From contig PCTP01000099.1 in assembly GCA_002770795.1 (NCBI GenBank), positions 3,826 through 20,152 on the forward strand: a stretch of 16,327 bases of DNA, written 5' to 3'. Below, one piece after another: positions 1 to 6,662 of the stretch (positions within the stretch are counted from its first letter, which is position 1; the number at the start of each line of letters is the position of its first letter). The position numbers and the translations under genes are program-made. This DNA is from Gammaproteobacteria bacterium CG22_combo_CG10-13_8_21_14_all_40_8 (GTDB taxonomy: Bacteria; Pseudomonadota; Gammaproteobacteria; Enterobacterales; GCA-002770795). Below the pieces are notes generated by a model. It did no database searches. It saw only the letters and a list, made by a program, of their open reading frames with translations, and was not told the DNA's origin.

Positions 1-1103
1 TGTGCTAAAAGTTGTGAGAACTCATGACGGGGACCAAATACCTCTACATTGAAAGCGCCGCCACTATTACCAGTGGTTTGAGTTTTAAGTTTTCTAGCCG
101 AATAACAGGATAAAAGATAACTTGAAACATTACCCTGCTCCACAAAAAGTTTTGGATTAGTTGCTACACCATCGCCATCAAAAATAGCACTGGCCAATCC
201 TTGTTTTAAATGGGGGTTTTCCGAAATATTCAACCATTCTGGAAAAATTTGTTGTCCCATAGAGTCGAGCAAAAAGGATGTTTTTCTATAAAGCGCCCCA
301 CCACTAATGGCAGAAAGATAATTTCCAATAAGTCCTCTAGCGACTTCTGGTGAAAATAACACCGGAAAATAACCTTGCTTTGCCTGACCAGGATTTAATC
401 TCGCCAAAGCACGTTGTGCCGCTTTTTTTCCAATCTCCTCAGCAGAGATTAGGTTTAGAGGGTTTCTGGATGATGAATAATAATAATCTCTTTCCATACC
501 ATGCTGATCCTCAGCTATCAAAACTGTATGGATACTATGGCGTGTCCCTTGGCTAAACCCCATCAACCCAAGGCTATTGCCATGTAATTGGATACTTTGA
601 TGGGTAGAAACACTGGCACCATCAGAGTTCACAATTCTTTTATCTAGGATTAAGCCGGCGCTCTCTGCTGCTTTAGCCAGTTCAATAAATTGCTCTATTG
701 ACAGCTCCCAAGGGTGAGTTAAATCTAGATCAGCAAAAGAAGTTGGATAGAGTTCAGGTTCGGCTAATCCCGCATAAGGGTCTTTTCCCGTAAATTTGGC
801 AATAGCCAATGCTGCATCCACTGTAGATTTAAGCCCTATCTCAGAACAATCAGAAGTAGAAGCACTTCCTTTTTGTTCCCCCATATAAACAGTCACAGAA
901 ACACCAGAGTCTTTATTGAATTCTAAAGTATCCACTGTGCCATTTCGCACTTCAATGGAAACGCCCTGTGAACGACCTATCCGAACAGAAGCAGAGGTAG
1001 CTCCGCCCTGCTGGGCCAAAGTAAGCGTCGTTTCAGCTAACATCTGCATCTGTGATTTTTCAGATTCTAGCTGCATCGGTTGAATTTTTTGTTGTGTGGT
1101 CAA
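1..1103 (-). CDS. pmbA: TldE/PmbA-family metalloprotease subunit (3' end cut by window edge)
   Basis: PmbA (TldE) is the non-catalytic partner of TldD in a cytosolic heterodimeric protease; the pair is known for microcin B17 maturation and CcdA degradation. Reading the complement from position 1103 gives about 367 uninterrupted residues that run off the left edge. They match PmbA throughout: a SVEVRNG-like SIEVRNGTVD stretch near residue 50, GSAST near 78, DLDLTHPWE near 125, MERDYYY near 205, then YRKTSFLLDSMG, HLKQGLAS and SYSARKL towards the edge. E. coli PmbA has about 450 residues, so about 85 C-terminal residues lie outside. As expected for this subunit, there is no HExxxH zinc motif in the visible part. 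I chose the TTG at 1103 because AGGG lies 9 nt upstream and TAA at 1121-1119 closes the frame; the next in-frame start, ATG at 1076, has no ribosome binding site. Divergent from darP, as in E. coli. Confidence 0.9.
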   Translation of the reverse strand, partial: MTTQQKIQPMQLESEKSQMQMLAETTLTLAQQGGATSASVRIGRSQGVSIEVRNGTVDTLEFNKDSGVSVTVYMGEQKGSASTSDCSEIGLKSTVDAALAIAKFTGKDPYAGLAEPELYPTSFADLDLTHPWELSIEQFIELAKAAESAGLILDKRIVNSDGASVSTHQSIQLHGNSLGLMGFSQGTRHSIHTVLIAEDQHGMERDYYYSSSRNPLNLISAEEIGKKAAQRALARLNPGQAKQGYFPVLFSPEVARGLIGNYLSAISGGALYRKTSFLLDSMGQQIFPEWLNISENPHLKQGLASAIFDGDGVATNPKLFVEQGNVSSYLLSCYSARKLKTQTTGNSGGAFNVEVFGPRHEFSQLLA

Positions 1104-1164
1104 TATCCAGATCCCTACTTAACAATATTTATTAACAATTTTACCGGAAAGTTTTCAAGAAAGT

Positions 1165-1194
1165 TTGAGTGCATTCATTTATAATGTCTATAAT
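1165..1194 (+). promoter_or_regulatory. Predicted sigma-70 promoter for darP
   Basis: TTGAGT (1165-1170) and a perfect TATAAT (1189-1194) are 18 bp apart, about 30 bp before the darP start. A second TATAAT sits at 1180-1185 but has no good -35 box. This is a pattern match only. Confidence 0.5.
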
Positions 1195-1224
1195 AGCATC
1201 TTCGCTGAGATATGAAGCAACAAA

Positions 1225-1782
1225 ATGGACACTAATTTTAATCAATTTTCTGATGAATATGATGAAGATGATGAAGATGATGAATCTATTGAAAATCAAT
1301 ACGTCATCCGCCCCAATAAATCTGCGTTAAAACGCGAGCATGTCAAAATTCAAAATCAGGCGGAGGCGCTGATTCAGATGCCCGTGAGTAAAATGGAAAA
1401 GTTGATTGAGGATGAAAACCTTCAGCATCAAATAGTCATTGGCAAAAAAATGAAAGGCAGTGCATATAAGCGCCATATCAAACATCTTGCTAACCTGTTA
1501 TCCTCACTGGATAATGAGCTTTTGTCACAATTGTTAATGGATGATAAAGAAAAACAAGCGGAATTGAATCGCCATTTCCAGCGATTAGAAGTGATGAGAG
1601 ACAAATTGATCAGCCAGAACGAAGATTTTCTCAATGAATTATGGCAACAATTCCCACAGTTAGATCGTCAGCAGTTAAGAAATTTAATTCGACAAGCGCT
1701 CAGAGAGAAAGAAACAGAAAAACCACCCAAAGCGAGTCGATTAATCTTTAAGTTACTGAGAGAACAACTTGAAGACGAATAA
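1225..1782 (+). CDS. darP: Dual-action ribosomal maturation protein DarP (YjgA)
   Basis: DarP (YjgA) is a small factor that associates with late 50S ribosomal subunit precursors and helps the peptidyl-transferase centre mature. The 185 residues compare with 183 in E. coli. The N-terminus is strongly acidic (residues about 10-22, mostly D and E), as in family members, followed by a helical basic region. The C-terminus carries the family block QQLRNLIRQA followed by EKPPKASRLIF. The gene is divergent from pmbA, the same pairing as in E. coli. A good -10/-35 pair lies just upstream. The ribosome binding site is weak (GAGAT or GAAG before the ATG). There are 58 bp to mlaF, so readthrough into the mla genes is possible, but the sequence does not decide it. 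Confidence 0.93.
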   Translation: MDTNFNQFSDEYDEDDEDDESIENQYVIRPNKSALKREHVKIQNQAEALIQMPVSKMEKLIEDENLQHQIVIGKKMKGSAYKRHIKHLANLLSSLDNELLSQLLMDDKEKQAELNRHFQRLEVMRDKLISQNEDFLNELWQQFPQLDRQQLRNLIRQALREKETEKPPKASRLIFKLLREQLEDE

Positions 1783-1827
1783 CATTTAAAAACACCATAT
1801 TTTTCGCTGTCATTTTTTCGATACCCT

Positions 1828-1833
1828 AAAGGA
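1828..1833 (+). promoter_or_regulatory. Ribosome binding site deciding the mlaF TTG start
   Basis: AAAGGA lies 7 nt before TTG at 1841. The first in-frame ATG is only at codon 35, inside the ABC domain, so this site supports a TTG start for mlaF. Confidence 0.6.
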
Positions 1834-1840
1834 AAGCTCG

Positions 1841-2674
1841 TTGCAACATCAGAATACCGCTGGAGAAACCACAAACAATCTGATTGAAATAAGAGATCTA
1901 CACTTCAAACGAGGTGATAGAGTCATATATAAAAATATCAGCATGGATATTCCTCGCGGCAAAATAACCGTGATTATGGGACCATCTGGAACCGGTAAAA
2001 CCACCCTATTACGTCTTATTGGCGGACAATTAAGACCCCAATCGGGCACGGTTATTGTGGATGGAGATAACATCCCAACACTCTCCACAGACAAACTGTT
2101 TCAGGTACGAAAAAAAATGGGGATGTTATTTCAGAGTGGTGCATTATTTTCAACCTTATCTGTTTTCGAAAATGTAGCCTTTCCTTTACGGGAGCACACC
2201 CATTTATCCAATGAAATCATTCGTAACATCGTCTTGATGAAGCTACAAGCTGTTGGGTTACGAGGCGCTAGAGATTTAATGCCATCCGAGCTTTCCGGTG
2301 GCATGGCGAGGCGTGTCGCTCTAGCCAGAGCCATAGCCCTAGATCCTCTTATGATCATGTATGATGAGCCTTTTGCCGGTCAGGATCCTATTTCAATGGG
2401 TGTACTTGTGGAATTAATTAACCAGCTTAATAAAACCTTAGGCCTCACCTCAATTATTGTCTCCCATGATGTGCAAGAAGCCATTAGCATTGCGGATCAA
2501 ATATTCATCATAGCCGATGGAACAGTCATTGCTGCGGGTAGTCCTGACGAAGTGCTAAAAGATCCCACAGCGACAGTACAACAATTTATGAAAGGATTAC
2601 CTGATGGTCCAGTTCCCTTTCATTATCCAGCACCTGACTATGAAAAAGATCTCATGGGAGAGCTTCATGCTTAA
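1841..2674 (+). CDS. mlaF: Phospholipid ABC transporter ATP-binding protein MlaF
   Basis: MlaF is the cytoplasmic ATPase of the inner-membrane MlaFEDB complex, which powers phospholipid transfer linked to outer-membrane lipid asymmetry. All ABC motifs are intact in the 277 residues (E. coli 269): Walker A GPSGTGKT at 47-54, Q-loop in MLFQSG near 95-100, signature LSGGM at 151-155, Walker B ending MYDEP at 173-177, and switch histidine H209 in SHD. The LSGGMARRVALARAI form and the DEPFAGQDPI block are typical of MlaF and its chloroplast TGD3-type relatives. Translation starts at TTG, supported by the ribosome binding site. The gene leads the mla operon and overlaps mlaE by 8 nt, so the two are probably translationally coupled. 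Confidence 0.96.
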   Translation: MQHQNTAGETTNNLIEIRDLHFKRGDRVIYKNISMDIPRGKITVIMGPSGTGKTTLLRLIGGQLRPQSGTVIVDGDNIPTLSTDKLFQVRKKMGMLFQSGALFSTLSVFENVAFPLREHTHLSNEIIRNIVLMKLQAVGLRGARDLMPSELSGGMARRVALARAIALDPLMIMYDEPFAGQDPISMGVLVELINQLNKTLGLTSIIVSHDVQEAISIADQIFIIADGTVIAAGSPDEVLKDPTATVQQFMKGLPDGPVPFHYPAPDYEKDLMGELHA

Positions 2675-3455
2675 GGAAAATTTCAGACAGCTGGGTGAAA
2701 ATGTATTGAGTGTGCAGGCTTCCTTTGGGCGAGCGGGACTATTACTTTTACAATCTATATTTACCATACCACGTCCATTAAAAGCCGCTCACCTACTGAT
2801 TGATCAGATCTTTCAGATTGGGGTGCTTTCTTTATTGATTATAGGTGTCGCTGGCATGTTCATCGGTATGGTATTGGGGCTACAAGGCTACACTATTTTA
2901 GTCAAGTTTGGTGCTGACAGTGCCTTAGGTCCAATGATAGCATTAAGTTTATTGAGAGAACTCGGCCCTGTGGTTGCGGCTTTACTCTTTGCTGGAAGAG
3001 CAGGCTCAGCCATTACCGCAGAAATTGGATTAATGAAGGCAACAGAACAACTCTCCAGCATGGAAATGATGGCCGTCAATCCTGTACATCGAATTGTTGC
3101 TCCAAGGTTTTGGGCTGGTGTTATCTCGATGCCATTGCTTGCCATTATTTTTAACGCTCTTGGTATTTTAGGTGGCTATTTAGTCGGGGTAGAATGGTTA
3201 GGCGTTGATAGTGGTGGCTTTTGGTCAAGCATGCAAGCCAATGTCGATTGGTATCAAGACATATTCAATGGCCTTATTAAAAGCCTGATATTTGGTATCG
3301 TAATAAGCTGGATCTCTGTCTATAAGGGCTATGATTCAGAGCCTACCTCTGCTGGTATTAGTTTGGCAACAACCCAAACCGTGGTCTATTCATCTTTGGC
3401 TGTTTTGGGATTAGATTTTATATTAACTGCTCTTATGTTCGGAGATCTGCATTAA
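2667..3455 (+). CDS. mlaE: Phospholipid ABC transporter permease MlaE
   Basis: MlaE is the permease of the Mla complex; two copies form the transmembrane core beneath the MlaD hexamer. I placed the start at ATG 2667, giving 262 residues (E. coli 260). It has GGGAG 7 nt upstream and overlaps the mlaF stop by 8 nt. An in-frame ATG at 2604 would add 21 residues lying wholly within mlaF and has no such support. Hydrophobic segments lie at about 51-73, 88-110, 148-177, 201-221 and 237-258. The conserved cytoplasmic block LRELGPVVAALLFAGRAGSA (96-115), followed by TAEIGLMKATEQ, is the permease signature. The stop overlaps the mlaD start by one base (TAATG). Confidence 0.95.
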   Translation: MLKENFRQLGENVLSVQASFGRAGLLLLQSIFTIPRPLKAAHLLIDQIFQIGVLSLLIIGVAGMFIGMVLGLQGYTILVKFGADSALGPMIALSLLRELGPVVAALLFAGRAGSAITAEIGLMKATEQLSSMEMMAVNPVHRIVAPRFWAGVISMPLLAIIFNALGILGGYLVGVEWLGVDSGGFWSSMQANVDWYQDIFNGLIKSLIFGIVISWISVYKGYDSEPTSAGISLATTQTVVYSSLAVLGLDFILTALMFGDLH

Positions 3456-3922
3456 TGGAATCAAGAAAATCACAAATTTTAGTGGGTTTATTTGTCTTTT
3501 CTGCCTTATTGGCTTTAATTGTTTTAGGTCTAAAAGCCAGCAATTTGAACCAATATGCGGGCAAAAAAACCTACAAGATTAGCGCATCATTTAATAACAT
3601 CGGCGGACTTAAAATTCATTCAGCTGTCAAAGTGGGTGGTGTTGTTGTTGGCCGAGTTGAAGAGATCGATCTAGATAAGAAAAGCTTAACACCCAAGATC
3701 ACTATGTTTATCAATCAAAAATATGACAACTTCTCCTCAGAAACATCCGCCGCAATTTTGACAGCGGGGCTTCTCGGCGAGCAATATATTTCTCTAACCC
3801 CTGGCGGCAATGATGAAATACTGAAGTCGGGTGACGAAATTGCAGATACCCAATCTGCTATTATTCTCGAAGATTTAATCGGTAAGTTCTTATTCAGCAA
3901 GGATTCACCTCCATCCATGTAA
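3455..3922 (+). CDS. mlaD: Phospholipid transport MCE protein MlaD
   Basis: MlaD is the periplasmic MCE-domain subunit: anchored by one N-terminal helix, it forms a hexameric ring through which lipids pass between MlaE and MlaC. The sequence shows a transmembrane segment at about 9-27 and an MCE domain at about 38-118 (NNIGGLKIHSAVKVGGVVVG, then LLGEQYISLTPGG at 106-118). A conserved helical tail, AIILEDLIGKFLF, lies at about 135-147. At 155 residues it is shorter than E. coli MlaD (183), which carries an extra low-complexity C-terminus; the ring-forming core is complete, so I do not call it truncated. The start codon overlaps the mlaE stop. Confidence 0.94.
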   Translation: MESRKSQILVGLFVFSALLALIVLGLKASNLNQYAGKKTYKISASFNNIGGLKIHSAVKVGGVVVGRVEEIDLDKKSLTPKITMFINQKYDNFSSETSAAILTAGLLGEQYISLTPGGNDEILKSGDEIADTQSAIILEDLIGKFLFSKDSPPSM

Positions 3923-3962
3923 TATCAATATTGACTGTATTTATAAAGAGGTTCATGCATAT

Positions 3963-4580
3963 ATGTTTTTAAAAAACTACAAATTATTTACCCTTGGCTT
4001 ATTTTTATGGCTAGGTACAGTTCATTCCTTCGCAGCAGAACAGCCACCGTTAGACTTTGTCAAAACGATCACCAATGCCATGATAGAAGATCTCAATGTA
4101 TCTAAAGTTGAAATCAAAAAAAATCCCAGTTTAGTGTTAGATATTGTGGATAGAAGAGTCATTCCTTATGTTTCCAAAGAAACCATTGCACGTAAGGTTA
4201 TGGGCAGAGTTTGGAAAGACTCATCGGAAGCACAAAGAACAAAATTTGTGGAGGAATTCACCACCTACCTAAAAAGATTTTACTCCAAGGCTTTACTGTC
4301 TTTTGACAACCAATCCATAGAATTTTCTCCAGATGTTGCCACAAAAGGCGATAACCTCGCTATGGTCAGTACCAAAGTTATCCGTCCCGGTCAAGCTTCT
4401 GTTGAAATAAAATATAAATTAGCAAAAGGCAACGATGGTTGGAAAGTTACTGATCTTATCATTGAAGGCATTAGCTTAGTCATTAACAATCAAAGACAAT
4501 ATTCCACACTCATTGTCCAAGAGGGCCTAGACGCTGTGACAGCTAAACTCGCGTACAATAATCAACAGGAATTCAAATAA
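3963..4580 (+). CDS. mlaC: Periplasmic phospholipid-binding protein MlaC
   Basis: MlaC is the soluble periplasmic shuttle carrying phospholipid between the outer-membrane MlaA complex and the inner-membrane MlaFEDB complex. The 205 residues (E. coli 211) begin with a Sec signal peptide: a lysine-containing start, a hydrophobic core at about 8-21, and a likely cut after SFA or SFAA near residue 24-25. The mature part has the expected features: RRVIPYVSKETIARKVMG, then KFVEEFTTYLKRFYSKAL, and a C-terminal YKLAKGNDGWKVTDLIIEG region. AAGAGG lies 11 nt upstream of the start. The gap from mlaD is 40 bp, the largest in the operon but too small for concern. Confidence 0.94.
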   Translation: MFLKNYKLFTLGLFLWLGTVHSFAAEQPPLDFVKTITNAMIEDLNVSKVEIKKNPSLVLDIVDRRVIPYVSKETIARKVMGRVWKDSSEAQRTKFVEEFTTYLKRFYSKALLSFDNQSIEFSPDVATKGDNLAMVSTKVIRPGQASVEIKYKLAKGNDGWKVTDLIIEGISLVINNQRQYSTLIVQEGLDAVTAKLAYNNQQEFK

Positions 4581-4586
4581 GTATCC

Positions 4587-4955
4587 ATGACTGAGTTTCA
4601 ATACCAATGGTTAGATACTGAGCTAGAAACAGGCATCAAACTGTCTGGTAATCTCAGTAAAGACACCAGCGACATTCTCTGGCAGCAACGCTATGAAATA
4701 CTGAAACGTTGTCAATACCCTCAGGCGGCGCCTTTTGTGTTCAATTTGCAGGATCTGACTCAAATTGACAGCGCAGGATTGGCAACAATCCTAGCACTAT
4801 CCCGCTTTATGGGTGAAAATACTCAGAATTTACTCTCTAAATTTACCTTAACCCATCCTCCGCATCAGCTGGTGAAACTAGCAGATGCTAACAATGTGAT
4901 GAGCATGCTCAATTTATTACACCTAAAATCAGAGGATAAGGTAAAAAACACCTAA
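4587..4955 (+). CDS. mlaB: STAS-domain regulatory subunit MlaB
   Basis: MlaB is a cytoplasmic STAS-domain protein that binds MlaF and is needed for assembly and activity of the complex. The diagnostic STAS loop is visible as QIDSAGLATILAL (59-71), with D61 and S62 at the positions where anti-sigma-antagonist-type proteins carry the Asp and Ser/Thr. The protein has 122 residues against 97 in E. coli, the extra length being spread over both ends. It begins 6 bp after mlaC and closes the mlaFEDCB set. Similarity to E. coli MlaB is low outside the loop, as is usual for STAS proteins, so the assignment rests on the motif plus operon position. Confidence 0.88.
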   Translation: MTEFQYQWLDTELETGIKLSGNLSKDTSDILWQQRYEILKRCQYPQAAPFVFNLQDLTQIDSAGLATILALSRFMGENTQNLLSKFTLTHPPHQLVKLADANNVMSMLNLLHLKSEDKVKNT

Positions 4956-4993
4956 CATTTTTTATCTTCTTCAAGTAAGAACAACAACAGCAC

Positions 4994-5013
4994 CACGGAA
5001 TCTTGGTTCCGTG
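4994..5013 (+). terminator. Hairpin between mlaB and ibaG, possible weak terminator
   Basis: CACGGAA and TTCCGTG form a perfect 7-bp stem around a 6-nt loop, 38 bp after the mlaB stop. There is no immediate T run; T-rich stretches begin only about 15 bp later. It could be a weak terminator, an attenuator or an mRNA 3'-end stabiliser separating mla from ibaG-murA. Confidence 0.35.
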
Positions 5014-5024
5014 AGCCAAAATAC

Positions 5025-5052
5025 TGCTTTTACTTTCTTTTTCAGGTAAAAT
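5025..5052 (+). promoter_or_regulatory. Possible promoter for ibaG-murA
   Basis: TGCTTT (5025-5030) and TAAAAT (5047-5052) are 16 bp apart, about 36 bp before the ibaG start and just after the hairpin. The -10 box is good and the -35 box poor. Weak call. Confidence 0.25.
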
Positions 5053-5087
5053 AATTCCTCTCACTACTCTAGTTATAAGTCTCCCAC

Positions 5088-5333
5088 ATGATTGAACAAA
5101 TTAAGTCCTTGATAGAAGAAAAAATTCAACCTGAGCAAATTGAAGTCACTGGAGATGGTAGCCACTTTCAACTCAGCGTTGTTTCAGATGTTTTTGATGG
5201 ACTGAGGCCCGTGCAAAGACAACAAAAAATCTACGCTATCATCGCAGAACTCATTGCCAATGGCAGCGTTCATGCTATTAGCATCAAAACCTACACCTTA
5301 GCAGAATGGAAACAAGCGAGTAAATTCTTATAA
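5088..5333 (+). CDS. ibaG: BolA-family protein IbaG
   Basis: IbaG (formerly YrbA) is a BolA-type protein that, with monothiol glutaredoxins, binds [2Fe-2S] clusters; in E. coli it is linked to acid stress. The 81 residues (E. coli 84) contain GDGSHFQL (22-29), with H26 in the variable-loop region, and FDGLRPVQRQQKIY. The C-terminal VHAISIKTYT carries the invariant BolA histidine, H62, and an AEW motif follows. It sits between mlaB and murA exactly as in E. coli. There is no strong ribosome binding site upstream. Confidence 0.93.
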   Translation: MIEQIKSLIEEKIQPEQIEVTGDGSHFQLSVVSDVFDGLRPVQRQQKIYAIIAELIANGSVHAISIKTYTLAEWKQASKFL

Positions 5334-5382
5334 TTCAGCCAGTTATCACTCCAATCATTCTCGTTCAATAGGCTAAAATACC

Positions 5383-6648
5383 ATGGATAAATTACAAATT
5401 GTAGGCTCGGGTCCCTTATCCGGCGAAGTAAAAATCAGCGGTGCAAAAAATGCAGCACTCCCTATTCTCATGTCAACACTATTGGCAGCAGAATCCACTT
5501 CCGTTGGTAATATTCCCCATTTAAATGACGTAACAACCACCATGGAATTATTGGGGTGTTTAGGTGCGCTATTAACTTTTGATGAAAAACTGAATATTGA
5601 GGTAGATACCTCGCAGGTCAACAATTTTATTGCCCCCTATGAATTAGTCAAAACTATGCGTGCTTCCATTTTGGTTTTAGGTCCTTTGCTGGCTCGATAT
5701 GGGAAAGCGCAGGTTTCATTACCAGGAGGTTGTGCCATTGGCTCGAGGCCAGTTAACTTACATATTCAAGGCTTAAAAGCCATGGGTGCTCATATTAGTG
5801 TAGAAGGCGGATATATTAACGGCCATGTGGATGGCCGATTAAAAGGTGCGCATATTTTTATGGACACAGTCAGTGTCACCGGCACCGAAAATATTTTGAT
5901 GGCGGCAACACTCGCTGATGGACGAACTATTATTGAAAATGCAGCCAGAGAACCAGAAGTAGGCGATTTGGCGAAATGTCTTATCGGTATGGGTGCCAAA
6001 ATATCAGGTATTGATACCGCCACATTGGTGATTGATGGTGTTGAAAAACTTCATGCAGGGCATCACTACGTCTTACCGGACAGAATAGAAACAGGTACTT
6101 ATCTGATAGCTGCAGCCATTAGCAGAGGAAAAATCAAACTCAGAAATACTGATCCCAGCTTATTAGAGGCTGTTTTAGCCAAATTGCAAGAAGCTGGCGC
6201 AGAGTTAACCTTAGGGGAAGACTGGATCGAATTAGATATGCATGGAAAACGCCCTAAGGCTGTAAATATCACAACCGCACCCTATCCGGCCTTTCCTACT
6301 GATATGCAGGCTCAATTTACTGTATTGAATTCTATCGCGGAAGGAACTGGTACAGTGAAAGAAACTATTTTTGAAAATCGCTTTATGCATGTTTCTGAAC
6401 TTCAAAGAATGGGTGCCAATATTGAACTACAAGGCAATACGGCCATATGCCACGGAGTGGAGAAACTTTCTGGCGCCCAAGTGATGGCAACCGATTTAAG
6501 AGCTTCTGCCAGTTTGGTATTAGCTGGAACTATTGCCTCTGGTATCACTATTGTGGATCGGATTTACCATATAGACAGAGGCTATGAGTGCATAGAAGAA
6601 AAACTATTGTTGTTGGGCGCTCAAATTAAAAGGATTCCGGGAAAATAA
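5383..6648 (+). CDS. murA: UDP-N-acetylglucosamine 1-carboxyvinyltransferase MurA
   Basis: MurA transfers enolpyruvate from phosphoenolpyruvate to UDP-GlcNAc in the cytoplasm, the first committed step of peptidoglycan synthesis. Its 421 residues match the family (E. coli 419). Key residues are present: K22 and N23 in SGAKNAA, the fosfomycin-target cysteine C117 in PGGCAIG (E. coli C115), the catalytic aspartate D307 in FPTDMQAQ (E. coli D305), and R399 in the C-terminal HIDRGYE. Having Cys rather than Asp at 117 predicts ordinary fosfomycin sensitivity of the enzyme. It lies 49 bp after ibaG and probably shares its transcript. Its 3' end faces the 3' end of degS with 14 bp between. Confidence 0.97.
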   Translation: MDKLQIVGSGPLSGEVKISGAKNAALPILMSTLLAAESTSVGNIPHLNDVTTTMELLGCLGALLTFDEKLNIEVDTSQVNNFIAPYELVKTMRASILVLGPLLARYGKAQVSLPGGCAIGSRPVNLHIQGLKAMGAHISVEGGYINGHVDGRLKGAHIFMDTVSVTGTENILMAATLADGRTIIENAAREPEVGDLAKCLIGMGAKISGIDTATLVIDGVEKLHAGHHYVLPDRIETGTYLIAAAISRGKIKLRNTDPSLLEAVLAKLQEAGAELTLGEDWIELDMHGKRPKAVNITTAPYPAFPTDMQAQFTVLNSIAEGTGTVKETIFENRFMHVSELQRMGANIELQGNTAICHGVEKLSGAQVMATDLRASASLVLAGTIASGITIVDRIYHIDRGYECIEEKLLLLGAQIKRIPGK

Positions 6649-6662
6649 CTTTGGGTTTCAAA

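Noticed and set aside
350..556. 68-codon plus-strand open frame near the left edge
   Set aside because: Entirely antisense to pmbA, which reads without interruption on the other strand.
1..1103. pmbA as a frameshifted or broken gene
   Set aside because: Translation by hand from 1103 to the edge gives one continuous frame with family motifs in order; only the window edge cuts it.
2604..2666. Longer mlaE start at ATG 2604
   Set aside because: The added 21 residues lie in mlaF coding sequence; ATG 2667 has GGGAG upstream and gives the family length.
5074..5079. TATAAG as the ibaG -10 box
   Set aside because: It lies only 8 nt before the start codon and has no -35 partner, so a transcript from it would be essentially leaderless.
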